DNA of 51,431 nucleotides from Telmatospirillum sp. (GTDB lineage Bacteria > Pseudomonadota > Alphaproteobacteria > Rhodospirillales > Magnetospirillaceae), in contig WASQ01000012.1 in assembly GCA_009712185.1 (NCBI GenBank), forward strand, positions 19,910-71,340, read 5' to 3'. The notes below the pieces were generated by a model. That model made no database searches. It was given only the letters and a program-made list of their open reading frames with translations, and had not been told where the DNA came from. The translations under genes were made by a program, and so were the position numbers. This document shows positions 16,004-25,171 of this stretch, one piece after another (position 1 is the stretch's first letter; every line of letters begins with the position of its first letter).

Positions 16004-17206
16004 ATGTCCTGCGATCCTGTCTCCTTCACCCTCCACCCGCCTGAGCGGCTGTCGACGGCGAGCCTGATGCCGATCACCAGCCGCCCGGAAATTCTGTTCA
16101 CCAGGGGCGAGGGCGCCTGGCTTTTCGACCAGTCGGAAAAGCGATATCTCGACTGGGTTCAGGGATGGGCGGTGAACTGCCTGGGGCATGCGCCGGCCGC
16201 GATTGCCGAGGCCGTCGCCCGTCAGGCCGCGACACTGATCAATCCAAGCCCGGCCTTTTACAACGCCCCGGCTCTCGAACTGGCGGGTCTGCTGACGGAC
16301 CTGAGCTGCTTCGACCATGTCTTTTTCGGCAATTCCGGAGCCGAGGCCAACGAAGGCGCCATCAAGCTCGCGCGGAAATGGGGGCGCGTGCACAAGGACG
16401 GCGCCCACGAAATCATCACTTTCGTGAATGCCTTTCACGGGCGGACTCTGGCCACCATGTCCGCCAGCGGAAAACCGGGCTGGGACAGCATGTTCGCGCC
16501 GCAGGTGCCGGGTTTCCCCAAGGCCCGGTTGAACGATATCGCGTCGGTCGAGGCCCTGGTCGGCCCCGCGACCGTCGCCGTGATGCTGGAACCGGTCCTG
16601 GGCGAAGCCGGAGTTCTGCCGGCCGACGACGATTTCATGATGGCGCTGCGGGCGTTGTGCGACCGTCACGGACTTCTGATGATCGTCGACGAGGTTCAGA
16701 CCGGCTGCGGCCGGACGGGGACGATGTTCGCCTATCAGCACTCGGGCGTCGAACCCGACATCATGACGCTGGGCAAAGGGTTGGGCGGCGGAGTACCCCT
16801 GTCGGCGTTGCTGGCCAAGCGTCAGGTTTCCTGTTTCGAGCCGGGAGACCAGGGGGGGACATTCTGCGGCAACCCCTTGTGCTGCGCGGCCGGCGTGGCG
16901 GCCATGCGAAGCCTGGCGGCGCCGGGCTTCCTGGAGGGCATGCGTTCGGTCGGCCTTTCGCTCGCCGACGGGCTGCGGGCGTTGTCACGGGATCTCGGTC
17001 TGGGCGATGTGCGGGGCCGGGGGATGCTGCTGGCGCTTGAGCTGGGCTCCGACACCGCGCCCGGCGTGGTCGAAAGAGCCCGTGACGCCGGTCTTCTGAT
17101 CAATGCGCCGCGTCCTCACTGCCTGCGGTTCATGCCGGCCCTCAATACCACCGCCGCCGAAGTCGCGGAGGGACTGGGACTGCTGCGGGCCGTCCTCGCC
17201 GGCTGA
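16004..17206 (+). CDS. Class III aminotransferase, acetylornithine aminotransferase type
   Basis: A 400-residue class III PLP aminotransferase closest in layout to ArgD (N-acetylornithine + 2-oxoglutarate). Visible features are [19 protein letters not shown] (PLP phosphate site), [15 protein letters not shown]229-E230 in VDEVQTG, and the Schiff-base lysine K258 in TLGKGLGGG. The C-terminus reads [20 protein letters not shown], as in ArgD. CGAGGTGAA precedes the ATG at 16004. The ArgD GEGG motif reads GEAG here. It is not next to argF, so a succinylornithine or other omega-aminotransferase role cannot be excluded. Confidence 0.85.
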   Translation: MSCDPVSFTLHPPERLSTASLMPITSRPEILFTRGEGAWLFDQSEKRYLDWVQGWAVNCLGHAPAAIAEAVARQAATLINPSPAFYNAPALELAGLLTDLSCFDHVFFGNSGAEANEGAIKLARKWGRVHKDGAHEIITFVNAFHGRTLATMSASGKPGWDSMFAPQVPGFPKARLNDIASVEALVGPATVAVMLEPVLGEAGVLPADDDFMMALRALCDRHGLLMIVDEVQTGCGRTGTMFAYQHSGVEPDIMTLGKGLGGGVPLSALLAKRQVSCFEPGDQGGTFCGNPLCCAAGVAAMRSLAAPGFLEGMRSVGLSLADGLRALSRDLGLGDVRGRGMLLALELGSDTAPGVVERARDAGLLINAPRPHCLRFMPALNTTAAEVAEGLGLLRAVLAG

Positions 17207-17248
17207 GCGGGTCTCCGGGCCTTTAAAAAAAGAGGGACCCGGGCCTCC

Positions 17249-17354
17249 GCGCCTGTGTCCCGGCGAAGCCGACGTGCGGAAATTCCGCCGCTTTCGCGGC
17301 GGACTCCGGCAGGGACGCCGGAACCACCGGTGGATTTCTTTCACACGCTCTCCC
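17249..17354. repeat. 106-bp dispersed intergenic repeat, copy B
   Basis: This is the ungapped match to 2911-3016 (about 87 percent by hand count), again downstream of a + strand gene. It is followed by a separate hairpin (GGCGCCTG ... CAGGCGTCC near 17379-17397). The rest of 17207-17763 is AT-rich from about 17470 on and holds no gene that I can support. It presumably contains the promoter of the chemoreceptor gene. Confidence 0.8.
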
Positions 17355-17763
17355 ACCCTGGCGCAGTCGCGTTCCGGGCGCCTGGTTATCAGGCGTCCGG
17401 GGGCGGGGCGCGCCGGGACATATCGCGCTTGAGCGCGTCAGACCAACCGGCGACGAGGACTATGCTGATTGGTCCCAGTTAAGCCGGTGAATATTATAGT
17501 AATTTATGGTAGATGTTCCACGGATTCATAAATTAGCAACGTGTCATTGCTATTATCGATAGAAATCTGGAAATAGTTGTAGTCTGCGCAACAAAAAGTG
17601 CGTGGAACAGTTCCGGAATCCGCTTTGGCGCCGATCTTTGCGTCATAAGCCAAAAAAGACGTCTGGATCGACGAGGGACATGATCTGGACGGAACAGAGG
17701 GGAAAAGATCGTCGTAGACGACGATGCTACGCCGGTCCATAAGAATCGTGCGAGGAGTCGTCA

Positions 17764-19686
17764 ATGAAAAATCATTTTATATACAGAATTATCCTGATAG
17801 TAGCCTCATTAATATTAGTTTCATTTGGAATTTTAGGCTACTTTATTTACAGGATATCCAGCGGCACGGTCTCTGCGCAGGTCGACACCCAGCTTGCCAT
17901 GACGGGGGAAGCCGCGACCGACGGGATTCAGAAATGGCTGGCAGGCCGGGCCCTGCTCGTGGAATCGCTGGCCGAAAACGTCCAGCGGCTGGGAAACGGC
18001 TCGGTGGAGCAGTTGATCGACCGGCCCCTTCTTCAGCAGACGTTCTCCTCGGCCTATATGGGGTTTGCCGACGGACGTTTCGCGCGCTATCCGGAGACCC
18101 CGGTCCCGGACGGCTATGATCCGAGGACGCGGTCATGGTACCAGGACGGGGCCGCCGGCAAGGGGGTGGCGATGACCCGTCCCTATGTCAGCTACGCCAA
18201 CGGAAAGCTGACGATGTCGATGGCGTCGGCGGTGATGCGCGACGGCGTGTTGCAGGGTGTTGCCGGCGTCGATCTGGACCTCGACACGGTGAAGACCTTC
18301 CTGTCGTCCTTCCATGTCCCGGGCCGGGGATATGTGTTCCTGGTGGACGCCGATGGCACGATCCTCGTCCATCCGGACTCGTCCAAGGTGATGACCCGTC
18401 TCGACGGCAGTGTCCGGCCGGACGCTGCGGCCGAAACGCTGGCGGGATCGTCGGGGCGGATGCTGACGGTGTTCCATCCGATCAAGGGACTTTCCTCGGT
18501 CAAATGGCTGGTCGGCATCACCCTTGACCGGGATGCCGCGCTGGCCCCCGTCTATGCCCTGAGGACCGTCCTCGCGGTATCGCTGGTGGCGGCGCTTCTG
18601 GTCATCCTGCTGCCGTTGGCGGGCGTTCTCCAGAAGCTGGTCGCGGTTCCCATCACGGGAATGACCCGGGCGATGACCACGATCAGCCAGGGAAAGCTTG
18701 ATATCGCCATTCCGGCGCTCGACCGCGGGGATGAAATCGGCGCCATGGCCCGGTCACTGGAGGTCTTCCAGAACAACGCCATCGAAATGCGCCGCATGGA
18801 AGGGGAGAGGGCCGCCGCGCGGGAGGAGGCGGAACGGAACAGGCGTGCGCTTCTGGACGGTCTGGCCCATTCGTTCGAATCGAGCGTCACACGGGTTGCC
18901 GAACGCATGAGCGACGAGGCCGTCCGTATGCAGTCGGCGGCCGAATCAATGTCGGGGATGGCCCATGACGCCGCCACCGAGGCGGCAGCCGTTGCCGCGG
19001 CGGCGGAGCAGGCGTCCGCCAATGTCGCCACCGTGGCGGTCGCGACGGAGGAATTGTCCGCGTCGATTCATGAGATCAGCCGGCAGGTTCAGCAATCCTC
19101 GGGAATGTCGACCGAGGCCGTGTCGGAAGCCCGTCGCACCGACGATCTGGTCAAGGGTCTGGCCGAAGCCGCGGGGCGCATCGGAGAAGTGGTGGCTTTG
19201 ATCCATGGCATTGCCGCGCAGACCAATCTTCTCGCCCTGAATGCCACCATCGAGGCGGCACGGGCCGGCGAGGCCGGAAAAGGTTTTGCTGTCGTGGCCG
19301 GCGAGGTGAAGACCCTGGCTACTCAGACGGCGAAGGCGACCGACGAGATTTCCCAACAGGTGGCCACGGTCCAGACGGCGACTCAGCAGGCGGTGGAGGC
19401 CATTCACGGGATCGGAGGATCGATCACCCGGATCAACGAGATCGCGGGAGCGATCGCGGCGGCGGTTGAGGAGCAGCATGCCGCGACGGCGGAAATCTCG
19501 CGCAATATCGCCGAGGCTGCCAAGGGAACCCAGGAGGTGACATCCCATCTGGGCACCCTGACATCGACCACTGGTCGGGTGGGAGATACCTCGGGCAGCG
19601 TGTTGGACGCGTCGCAGACGATGAGCGGCGAAGTCGATCATCTTCGGGAGGAGGCCGCATCCTTCGTCAAGGAAATCCGCGCGTAA
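17764..19686 (+). CDS. Methyl-accepting chemotaxis protein with dCache_1 sensor (amino-acid type)
   Basis: A 640-residue transmembrane chemoreceptor. TM1 spans about residues 8-30, the periplasmic dCache domain 35-260, TM2 about 272-295, HAMP about 296-350 and the cytoplasmic coiled coil 360-640. The kinase-interacting tip [21 protein letters not shown] starts near 482. The amino-acid-binding positions known from PctA-type dCache domains are present: Y118, R123, W125, Y126, Y141 and D170, with Ser at 143 where Asp is usual. There is no C-terminal CheR/CheB pentapeptide. CGAGGAG precedes the ATG. The first 35 codons are strikingly AT-rich compared with the rest. Confidence 0.93.
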   Translation: MKNHFIYRIILIVASLILVSFGILGYFIYRISSGTVSAQVDTQLAMTGEAATDGIQKWLAGRALLVESLAENVQRLGNGSVEQLIDRPLLQQTFSSAYMGFADGRFARYPETPVPDGYDPRTRSWYQDGAAGKGVAMTRPYVSYANGKLTMSMASAVMRDGVLQGVAGVDLDLDTVKTFLSSFHVPGRGYVFLVDADGTILVHPDSSKVMTRLDGSVRPDAAAETLAGSSGRMLTVFHPIKGLSSVKWLVGITLDRDAALAPVYALRTVLAVSLVAALLVILLPLAGVLQKLVAVPITGMTRAMTTISQGKLDIAIPALDRGDEIGAMARSLEVFQNNAIEMRRMEGERAAAREEAERNRRALLDGLAHSFESSVTRVAERMSDEAVRMQSAAESMSGMAHDAATEAAAVAAAAEQASANVATVAVATEELSASIHEISRQVQQSSGMSTEAVSEARRTDDLVKGLAEAAGRIGEVVALIHGIAAQTNLLALNATIEAARAGEAGKGFAVVAGEVKTLATQTAKATDEISQQVATVQTATQQAVEAIHGIGGSITRINEIAGAIAAAVEEQHAATAEISRNIAEAAKGTQEVTSHLGTLTSTTGRVGDTSGSVLDASQTMSGEVDHLREEAASFVKEIRA

Positions 19687-19842
19687 AAGGGATCGCCTCC
19701 CGGATGAGCCGACGGGGCGGTCTTCCGCCGGGATGGGGTGAACATGGCTCCTCCCATCCCGGTCGGGTCCGCGCGGTGTCACTGAAAAGCCGGCGGTCGA
19801 TCGGCGCCGGGCGGGAGGCCCGGTATCCCCGATCGGCTGGTG

Positions 19843-21027
19843 TCAGCGATTGACCGGCGCCGCCCTCGACCGCAGATCCGACAGCACCAGATGCCGGAAA
19901 GGGGAGGTCCGGCGGCAGGCCCAGGCGGCTTCATAAACCGCCATATGGGCATGCATGCCGGCGTCGATGGTCAGGCGCTCTGTCGCAAAACGCCCGGCGA
20001 CGGTGCGGATCGCCAGAGCCTGCCCGGGATCCTCGTAAACCGATGCGATCACGCGGGACAGGGACTCCGGCGAGGCGGGGGGGACAAGCCAGCCGGTCAC
20101 TCCGTCCAGCACCAACTCGCCGATGCCGCCGACATCGCTCGCCACCACCGGCCGGGCCGAGGCGAAGGCCTCCGGGATGACCCGGCTCTGGGCCTCGAAC
20201 GTCGACGGGACGGCGACCAGATCGAGCGCCTGGAGCAACGGTGCCACATCGGAACGGTATCCGGTAAAGATCACGCGGCCATCCAGTCCCAGTTCCGACG
20301 CCAGGGACCGTAAATGATGTTCCCAGCCGGCGTCCCCCGCGGCCGAGCCGACGATCACCGTTTTGAGGCGTGGGCATCGGGTGGACAGGGTGGCAACGGC
20401 GCGCAGGAGATGGTCGAAGCCTTTTTCCGGCCTCAGCATGCCGACGGATCCGACCAGGATGTCATCCTCGGCCACCCCAAGGGACTGACGGGTTTCGGCC
20501 CGCCAGACCGGCCAGGAGGAGCGGTCGAAAAACCGTTCCGCCGCCCATTCGCCGATGACGTCGAGACGGCTGTGGGGGACCAGTCCGGCCGCCAGAAGGT
20601 CCTGGGCGATCACGTCGGCGGTGACGATGGTCCAATCCCAGGCCATGCGCCAGCGCAGATACCGCGTCAGCGACGGCTTGACCGTCTGTGTGGTATGCCG
20701 GGTGCGGATCACCACGGCGCGGTCACGGCAGAACATGGCGGCGTTCGCGCATCGCCCCGTGTGGGTTTCGATCACCTGGCAATCCAGGCGCCGGACGAGA
20801 TGCCGTAATGCCAGAATGGTCGAGGGCGCGAAGGGACGGTCGAAGTCGAACCCGATGGTGGGGACGCCGGCGCGGCGGGCTCCCGCTGCCACCGCACTGT
20901 CGGACGGGCAGGCCAGCCAGCACTCATGTCCGTTCCGGTTCGTCCACAGGGCCTGGTCGACGACCCGGCAGGCAATGCCCCCCCAATCCCGGGCGGCGAT
21001 GGTATGAAGGACTTTCATGGCGTTCAT
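19843..21027 (-). CDS. Glycosyltransferase family 4 (GT-B)
   Basis: A 394-residue GT-B glycosyltransferase. The N-terminal domain begins MKVLHTIAARDWGGIACRV with the acceptor-side glycine loop. The C-terminal domain carries VGSVGMLRPEKGFDHLLRA and the EX7E motif in FEAQSRVIPEAF, followed by GGIGELV. It would transfer a sugar from a nucleotide donor to a cell-surface glycan at the cytoplasmic face. Its start overlaps the deacetylase stop by ATGA, so the two are translationally coupled and probably work on the same polysaccharide or glycolipid. Donor and acceptor are unknown. Confidence 0.88.
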   Translation of the reverse strand: MNAMKVLHTIAARDWGGIACRVVDQALWTNRNGHECWLACPSDSAVAAGARRAGVPTIGFDFDRPFAPSTILALRHLVRRLDCQVIETHTGRCANAAMFCRDRAVVIRTRHTTQTVKPSLTRYLRWRMAWDWTIVTADVIAQDLLAAGLVPHSRLDVIGEWAAERFFDRSSWPVWRAETRQSLGVAEDDILVGSVGMLRPEKGFDHLLRAVATLSTRCPRLKTVIVGSAAGDAGWEHHLRSLASELGLDGRVIFTGYRSDVAPLLQALDLVAVPSTFEAQSRVIPEAFASARPVVASDVGGIGELVLDGVTGWLVPPASPESLSRVIASVYEDPGQALAIRTVAGRFATERLTIDAGMHAHMAVYEAAWACRRTSPFRHLVLSDLRSRAAPVNR

Positions 21028-21758
21028 TTCTCAAGGATGAAGCGCGACAGCAGCGGCGGTCGGCGTATCGGTCGAAGGGGGACGAACGCGTACCCGCGGC
21101 CGGAGAGGGTGGTGACCAGCATTTCGGCCAGGGTGAGCGTGACGGCGGGCACGAACGGGCTTGGTATGCCGACCGGCTCGTCATGCATCAGCAGGATCGA
21201 ACCGGAGAGATCACGACGACTCGCCAGGCGGCAGACCGCCGCGGCGGACAGCGCCCGGATGTCCGCCTCGTCGGTACAGCGTCCGGCAATGGTGTGGTCG
21301 TCCGTCGAGGCGTTCCAATGGGCGATCTGGGCGGTCGGCGACCAGGCCCGGATCGCCTTGTGGACGGCGGGCAGGCGGCGCCCGGCCGCATAAGGCAGAC
21401 GAACCAGATAGGGCGACGGTGTCGGGCGCAGCCCGGCCAGGATCGCTTCGGCCTCCGTCATATCGCGGGCGATCCGTTCGGCCGGTTCCCCCTCCAGCGG
21501 AATATGCTGCATGCCATGGGCGTAGACGGCATGCCCGGCCTCCACGATATCGCGGACGATCCCGGGGTGCCGGTTCATCCGTTCCCCCGAAAGGAAGAAG
21601 GTGGCTTTCGCACCGACCCGTCCCAGGATCCGCAGCACCCCCGGGGTGCTATTGGTCGGGCCATCGTCGATCGTCAGCGCGACCTCTCTGTCGCTGCTGG
21701 CGTCAGGCAGCCGATGCAGGACCGGCAACCATGCGCCGGACCATGACATCTTGGTCAT
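21024..21758 (-). CDS. Polysaccharide deacetylase (NodB homology domain)
   Basis: A 244-residue carbohydrate esterase family 4-type deacetylase. Motif 1 is TIDDGP (catalytic and metal Asp), motif 2 is HGMQH (zinc histidines), motif 3 is RLPYAAG and motif 5 is LLMHDEP. It has no signal peptide, so it probably acts on a lipid-linked or cytoplasmic sugar intermediate. CAGGAGA precedes the ATG at 21758; a longer in-frame extension to 21977 is rejected. It is the first gene of a two-gene operon with the glycosyltransferase, a pairing common in envelope glycan loci. Confidence 0.88.
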   Translation of the reverse strand: MTKMSWSGAWLPVLHRLPDASSDREVALTIDDGPTNSTPGVLRILGRVGAKATFFLSGERMNRHPGIVRDIVEAGHAVYAHGMQHIPLEGEPAERIARDMTEAEAILAGLRPTPSPYLVRLPYAAGRRLPAVHKAIRAWSPTAQIAHWNASTDDHTIAGRCTDEADIRALSAAAVCRLASRRDLSGSILLMHDEPVGIPSPFVPAVTLTLAEMLVTTLSGRGYAFVPLRPIRRPPLLSRFILEK

Positions 21759-22284
21759 TTCAGTCGATTCTCCTGTTCCCCATCCGACACCATTGATGCA
21801 CGGAAGCGGGGTGGTTTGTAAATGTAATGTTGAATGGTATGTAAATATTTTGTACCGACACCGTCCCTCCCGAAGTGGGGGGGGCGAGGGATCGGCGGAT
21901 CTCGGGGGGCATCCGTCAATCCCTCGCCGCGAATCCGGTTCCGCCAGGGGGCGCGGAACCGGACCAGACCGCAGCATGCGGGCAACCCTCCGGCCGTGGC
22001 GATGTTACCTGTCGGCGGGGGCGGCCAACTTGTGGCCGGGATCGCCGGCCAGGGCGTTTTGGTATGTTTCAGAAACCGTTTTCCACGATAAAATTAACGA
22101 TAATCGTTATTTATTTCCTTAAAAACATGTTGTCAAGGACGGTTTTCATGTTTATCGTTAAATTCATGCCCTGGGAGACGCATCAGGGCTGGGAACGGCA
22201 GGTCCGCCGGACCCCGGTGATGCCGGGGGCGGGCGCCGGTTCCCGGGAGAAACAGGCGATTTCCAAGTGATCGCGGGTGGAATC
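21759..22284. promoter_or_regulatory. Divergent intergenic region with repeated TTAACGATAA sites
   Basis: TTAACGATAA occurs at 22094-22103 and, inverted, at about 22152-22161. A further ACGATAA lies at 22085, and AACGA TAA TCGTT (22096-22108) is palindromic. The AT-rich patch ahead of the membrane/HTH operon suits an autoregulatory operator. An AT-rich block at 21815-21860 probably holds the promoter for the leftward deacetylase operon. No gene is evident. Confidence 0.45.
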
Positions 22285-22545
22285 ATGAAGATATTGCGCC
22301 GGGACAATCGTTGGGTTCCTTCGTCAGATTGGTCGTTCTGGCTGATCGGCGTTCTTTATGCCGCGACCTGCTGGCTGGCCGTGCATTCCCTGCTCGACGC
22401 CATGTCGGTGCATGATGTTGTGGGCATGTCCTCAAGGTCCGTGGTATCTCAGTTGGACGAGGGGGGCGGTGTCGACGGGGAGGCCGTCGCTCATTCGTTC
22501 AAGACCCGGATCTACCTGGGAAGAGGGAATTCATGGGCTCATTAG
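22285..22545 (+). CDS. Small single-pass membrane protein
   Basis: An 86-residue protein with one clear transmembrane helix (FWLIGVLYAATCWLAVHSLLD, about residues 19-39) and a soluble charged tail. I do not recognise a family. Its membrane segment resembles the start of the DUF2975 protein that follows (FWCVWLAYVAMLWVSIGDELD), so it may be a partial paralogue. Its 3' end overlaps the next gene by 13 bp, which indicates co-translation. The start at 22285 is chosen over 22267 because of the GGGTGGA just before it. Confidence 0.6.
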   Translation: MKILRRDNRWVPSSDWSFWLIGVLYAATCWLAVHSLLDAMSVHDVVGMSSRSVVSQLDEGGGVDGEAVAHSFKTRIYLGRGNSWAH

Positions 22546-23081
22546 AGAGCACCGTCCGGCTGTTCCGCCGGATCGACCGGCTGTTCTGGTGCGTCTGGCT
22601 GGCTTATGTGGCGATGCTCTGGGTATCCATCGGGGATGAACTCGACCCGTCGCGTTTGCAGGCTCTGATGAAGGTTGATGTGGCGGGATGTGTCGCCAGC
22701 CTGCCGTTGCCCGCGAATTTCTCTCTGGCCGGAAAAATGCTGTTCTGGTCCTTCTTCGGGACCGTGCATCTGTTTTTTTGCGGCATGCTGGCGGTCGTCC
22801 ACTTAGCCATTCACCGGTTTGCCAGGGGACAGATTTTCGTTCACCGGACGCTGGAGGGCGTACGATATTTAGGATTTCTGATTGTCGGGCTCGGCATTTA
22901 CGAAAGTGTCGTCAACAACGGCCTGATCTACGGCCTCTATCTGACCGGGGATGTCGCCCGATTCCAGGCGGACTATTCTCTCGACGTGCCGACACTGGCG
23001 GTCGGTGTCTTCATTTTGACCTTCAAATTCATCCTGGAGCGGGCTATCACCCTTCAGGAAGACGTCGATCTGACGATTTAA
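22533..23081 (+). CDS. DUF2975 family membrane protein
   Basis: A 182-residue protein with four hydrophobic segments (about residues 18-36, 68-92, 108-128 and 150-168), fitting the DUF2975 family. These proteins are usually encoded just ahead of a small YozG/HTH_26 regulator, exactly as here. GGAAGAGGGAA precedes the ATG. The function of the family is not established; a membrane sensor or anti-regulator role for the partner HTH protein is an inference from this conserved gene pair. Confidence 0.8.
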   Translation: MGSLESTVRLFRRIDRLFWCVWLAYVAMLWVSIGDELDPSRLQALMKVDVAGCVASLPLPANFSLAGKMLFWSFFGTVHLFFCGMLAVVHLAIHRFARGQIFVHRTLEGVRYLGFLIVGLGIYESVVNNGLIYGLYLTGDVARFQADYSLDVPTLAVGVFILTFKFILERAITLQEDVDLTI

Positions 23082-23090
23082 GGTCTTAGA

Positions 23091-23324
23091 ATGCCCATTC
23101 AAGTAAACCTCGATGTTATGATGGCAAGGCGGAAGATCAGGTTGAATGATCTGGCCGACACGGTGGGCATTTCTGTTCAAAATCTCTCGATACTGAAAAC
23201 AGGAAAGGCCCGGGCTATCCGCTTTTCGACGCTTGCGGCGATTTGCAACGCGCTGGATTGCCAGCCTGGCGATATACTGGAATATATTCCTGGAGATGAG
23301 CCGGCTGACGATGCGGCCGGCTGA
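23091..23324 (+). CDS. HTH_26 (YozG-type) Cro/CI-family regulator
   Basis: A 77-residue helix-turn-helix protein with the very conserved HTH_26 pattern: VNLDVMMARRKI at the start, LADTVGISVQNLSILKTGKARAIRF as helix-turn-helix, and LAAICNALDCQPGDILEYIP at the end. It follows the DUF2975 gene by 9 bp. It likely controls its own operon through the TTAACGATAA sites upstream of 22285. The 3' end is affected by a 16-bp tandem duplication that sets its last codons. Confidence 0.88.
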   Translation: MPIQVNLDVMMARRKIRLNDLADTVGISVQNLSILKTGKARAIRFSTLAAICNALDCQPGDILEYIPGDEPADDAAG

Positions 23325-23332
23325 CGATGCGG
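23301..23332. repeat. 16-bp perfect tandem duplication at the end of the HTH gene
   Basis: CCGGCTGACGATGCGG is present twice head to tail (23301-23316 and 23317-23332). Because 16 is not a multiple of three, the second copy is read in another frame and provides the TGA stop. Confidence 0.9.
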
Positions 23333-23387
23333 CGCCGTCTCCGGTCGTTGGCGGCGGCCGGAAATCTTCGTTCCGGCGGCGGTGGCG

Positions 23388-24212
23388 TCATGGACGCCGC
23401 ATCGCGCCGTCCAGTGCTTTCTGCCACCGGCCATCGGCGATGGCGGTCCTGAGCCAGCTGTCGACGACCCGTTTGAACTGTGGATCGCGGCGCAGCAGAT
23501 AGGCTTTTTCGAAATGCGTGAAGGGCGCCTGGACGGCCGCCGGGCATAGAATGCCGGGATGACGCAGGGCTTGCTGCATCACTTCCGTCCCGTCCGTCAC
23601 CATCACATCGGCTGTCCCGTCCACAATCTTTTCGAAAATGGTGCGATTGTCAGGCCAGATGATTAACTGGGCGTGGCTCAGGTGATCACGGGCGAAACGC
23701 TCGTTGGTCCCGCCCGGATTGGTGGTGACCCGGACCGATGGCTGGTCGATGGCATCGACCGAACCGAATTTTTCGCGGTCGGCACATCGGACAATAGGGC
23801 GTTTCCCGTCCTCGAGGAGGGGGATCGTAAAATCACCCGCGTCCGCACGATCGGTCGTGATGCTGACGCCTCCGGCCGCCATGTCGAAGCGGCCGGCCCT
23901 GAAGTCCTCAAGCAGGGTTTTCCAGGTGGTGGACACGAATTCGACCTTGACCCCGAGGGCGGCGCCCAGTCCCCTCACCATGTCGATATCCGCGCCGGTG
24001 AAGCCGCCTTCGGCGGTGTCCCGGATGCTGAATGGAATATAGTCCCCCGTCGTGCCAACCCTGAGAACGCCGGATTTCAGAATGGTCTCAAGCGCCCCGT
24101 CCTGCGCCTTGGCGGCCGGCAGGGCGGCGATCAGGATCAGCAGGATCGCCAGCGGAGCCATGGTCCGCCGGGACAGGGCCCACCGAAGGCGCTCCCCGGT
24201 CATCACAGCCAT
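23388..24212 (-). CDS. pheC: Periplasmic cyclohexadienyl (arogenate/prephenate) dehydratase
   Basis: A 274-residue solute-binding-fold protein with an N-terminal signal peptide (LAILLILIAALPAAKA). The sequence follows the PheC pattern rather than a transporter receptor: LRVGTTGDYIPFS, NPGGTNERFARDHL, PDNRTIFEKIVDGTADVMVTDGTEV and PFTHFEKAYLL. PheC enzymes convert prephenate or arogenate to phenylpyruvate or phenylalanine in the periplasm. Its first 10 bases overlap the end of the upstream exonuclease gene, suggesting coupled translation. A plain amino-acid-binding protein is the alternative, but no ABC permease is nearby. Confidence 0.8.
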   Translation of the reverse strand: MAVMTGERLRWALSRRTMAPLAILLILIAALPAAKAQDGALETILKSGVLRVGTTGDYIPFSIRDTAEGGFTGADIDMVRGLGAALGVKVEFVSTTWKTLLEDFRAGRFDMAAGGVSITTDRADAGDFTIPLLEDGKRPIVRCADREKFGSVDAIDQPSVRVTTNPGGTNERFARDHLSHAQLIIWPDNRTIFEKIVDGTADVMVTDGTEVMQQALRHPGILCPAAVQAPFTHFEKAYLLRRDPQFKRVVDSWLRTAIADGRWQKALDGAMRRP

Positions 24213-24850
24213 CCGGCCGATCGCCAGGGAGAGCGCCGGCCCGGTTGCCGGCGACCCGGCCCCCGCGACCTGCTGCTGCAGGGAGTGTATCCGCCGGGGA
24301 AGAGATTTCCTGCGTCAATTCCCAGGGCTGTGGCCGTCGCCAGCAGGTCGGTCTGCCCGGTCTCGGCAAGTGCCGCCCTGGCGATGGCTGCGCAGGCCAT
24401 GGCATCACTGCCGGCATGATGATGGACCAGTTCGACGTCGAGATGCCGGGCCACCGTCGACAATTTGTGATCCGGCAGATCCGGCCACAACGCGCGCGCC
24501 AGCTTCACCGTGCACAGATAGGAGAACGTCGGCCAGGGAAGGCCGTAAAGGTCGAAACAGGCACGGAGAACGCTGATGTCGAAGGACGCATTGTGGGCCA
24601 ACACCAGATCCGGCGTCCGGTCCGCGATCATGGACGACCAGACCTCGGGAAATTCCGGCTGGCCGGCCACGTCTTCCGGATGAATGCCGTGGATGGCGAT
24701 GTTCATTCCCGAAAATCGGGGCTCGTGGGGACGAATCAGACGGCTTTCGGTGGATAAGCCGCCATCGGGCGCAAGCCACGACAGTCCCAAGGCGCAGGCG
24801 CTCGACCGGCTTTCGTTGGCTGTTTCAAAGTCAAGCGCGACAATGCGCAT
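24203..24850 (-). CDS. DnaQ-like 3'-5' exonuclease (DEDDh)
   Basis: A 215-residue DEDDh-type exonuclease domain protein. Exo I is ALDFETA (D7, E9), Exo II is LAHNASFDISVLRACF, and Exo III carries HHHAGSDAMACA (His and Asp). About 35 arginine- and serine-rich residues extend past the fold to the pheC overlap. It resembles stand-alone exonucleases of the DNA polymerase III epsilon type with a role in nucleic-acid trimming or repair; no polymerase gene is adjacent. It is the first gene of a two-gene unit. Confidence 0.87.
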   Translation of the reverse strand: MRIVALDFETANESRSSACALGLSWLAPDGGLSTESRLIRPHEPRFSGMNIAIHGIHPEDVAGQPEFPEVWSSMIADRTPDLVLAHNASFDISVLRACFDLYGLPWPTFSYLCTVKLARALWPDLPDHKLSTVARHLDVELVHHHAGSDAMACAAIARAALAETGQTDLLATATALGIDAGNLFPGGYTPCSSRSRGPGRRQPGRRSPWRSAGWL

Positions 24851-25171
24851 ATCGTTCTCCGTCGGACAGGGGGGGACAGCATGTCACCGCGTCGTCGCGC
24901 GGCCTGTCAATGGTCTTGCCCGATGAAAGTCCGCCGGCGGGCTGTCCACCCTCCTTCTGAGCCGGGAGCCGGTTGGTCCGATGGTCTCCGGCCATCCTGT
25001 TCCCGTGCGGATGTCTCCGGTCCGAAGGGCTGCCCGTCCTCAAAATGGGCACCAATGTCCCGATTATCCCGGGGGGGATGTCGCGGTGGCGCTTTCCCGA
25101 AAACATGCGATGATATGCGCCGACGGATGCTGCCCGCCACGGCGCGGCAGGTTCAAGGCAAGAGAAAGGTG
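24851..25171. other. Intergenic region without a supported gene
   Basis: This GC-rich stretch lies between the divergent exonuclease and NUDIX genes. The NUDIX frame is open through it, but nothing upstream of 25172 is NUDIX-like, and I see no convincing promoter, RNA or repeat. Confidence 0.4.

Noticed and set aside
17504-17764. An 86-codon minus-strand frame in the AT-rich region before the chemoreceptor
   Set aside because: It starts only at TTG, has no ribosome binding site and its translation resembles no family. It is open by chance in the region, although a small orphan gene cannot be fully excluded.
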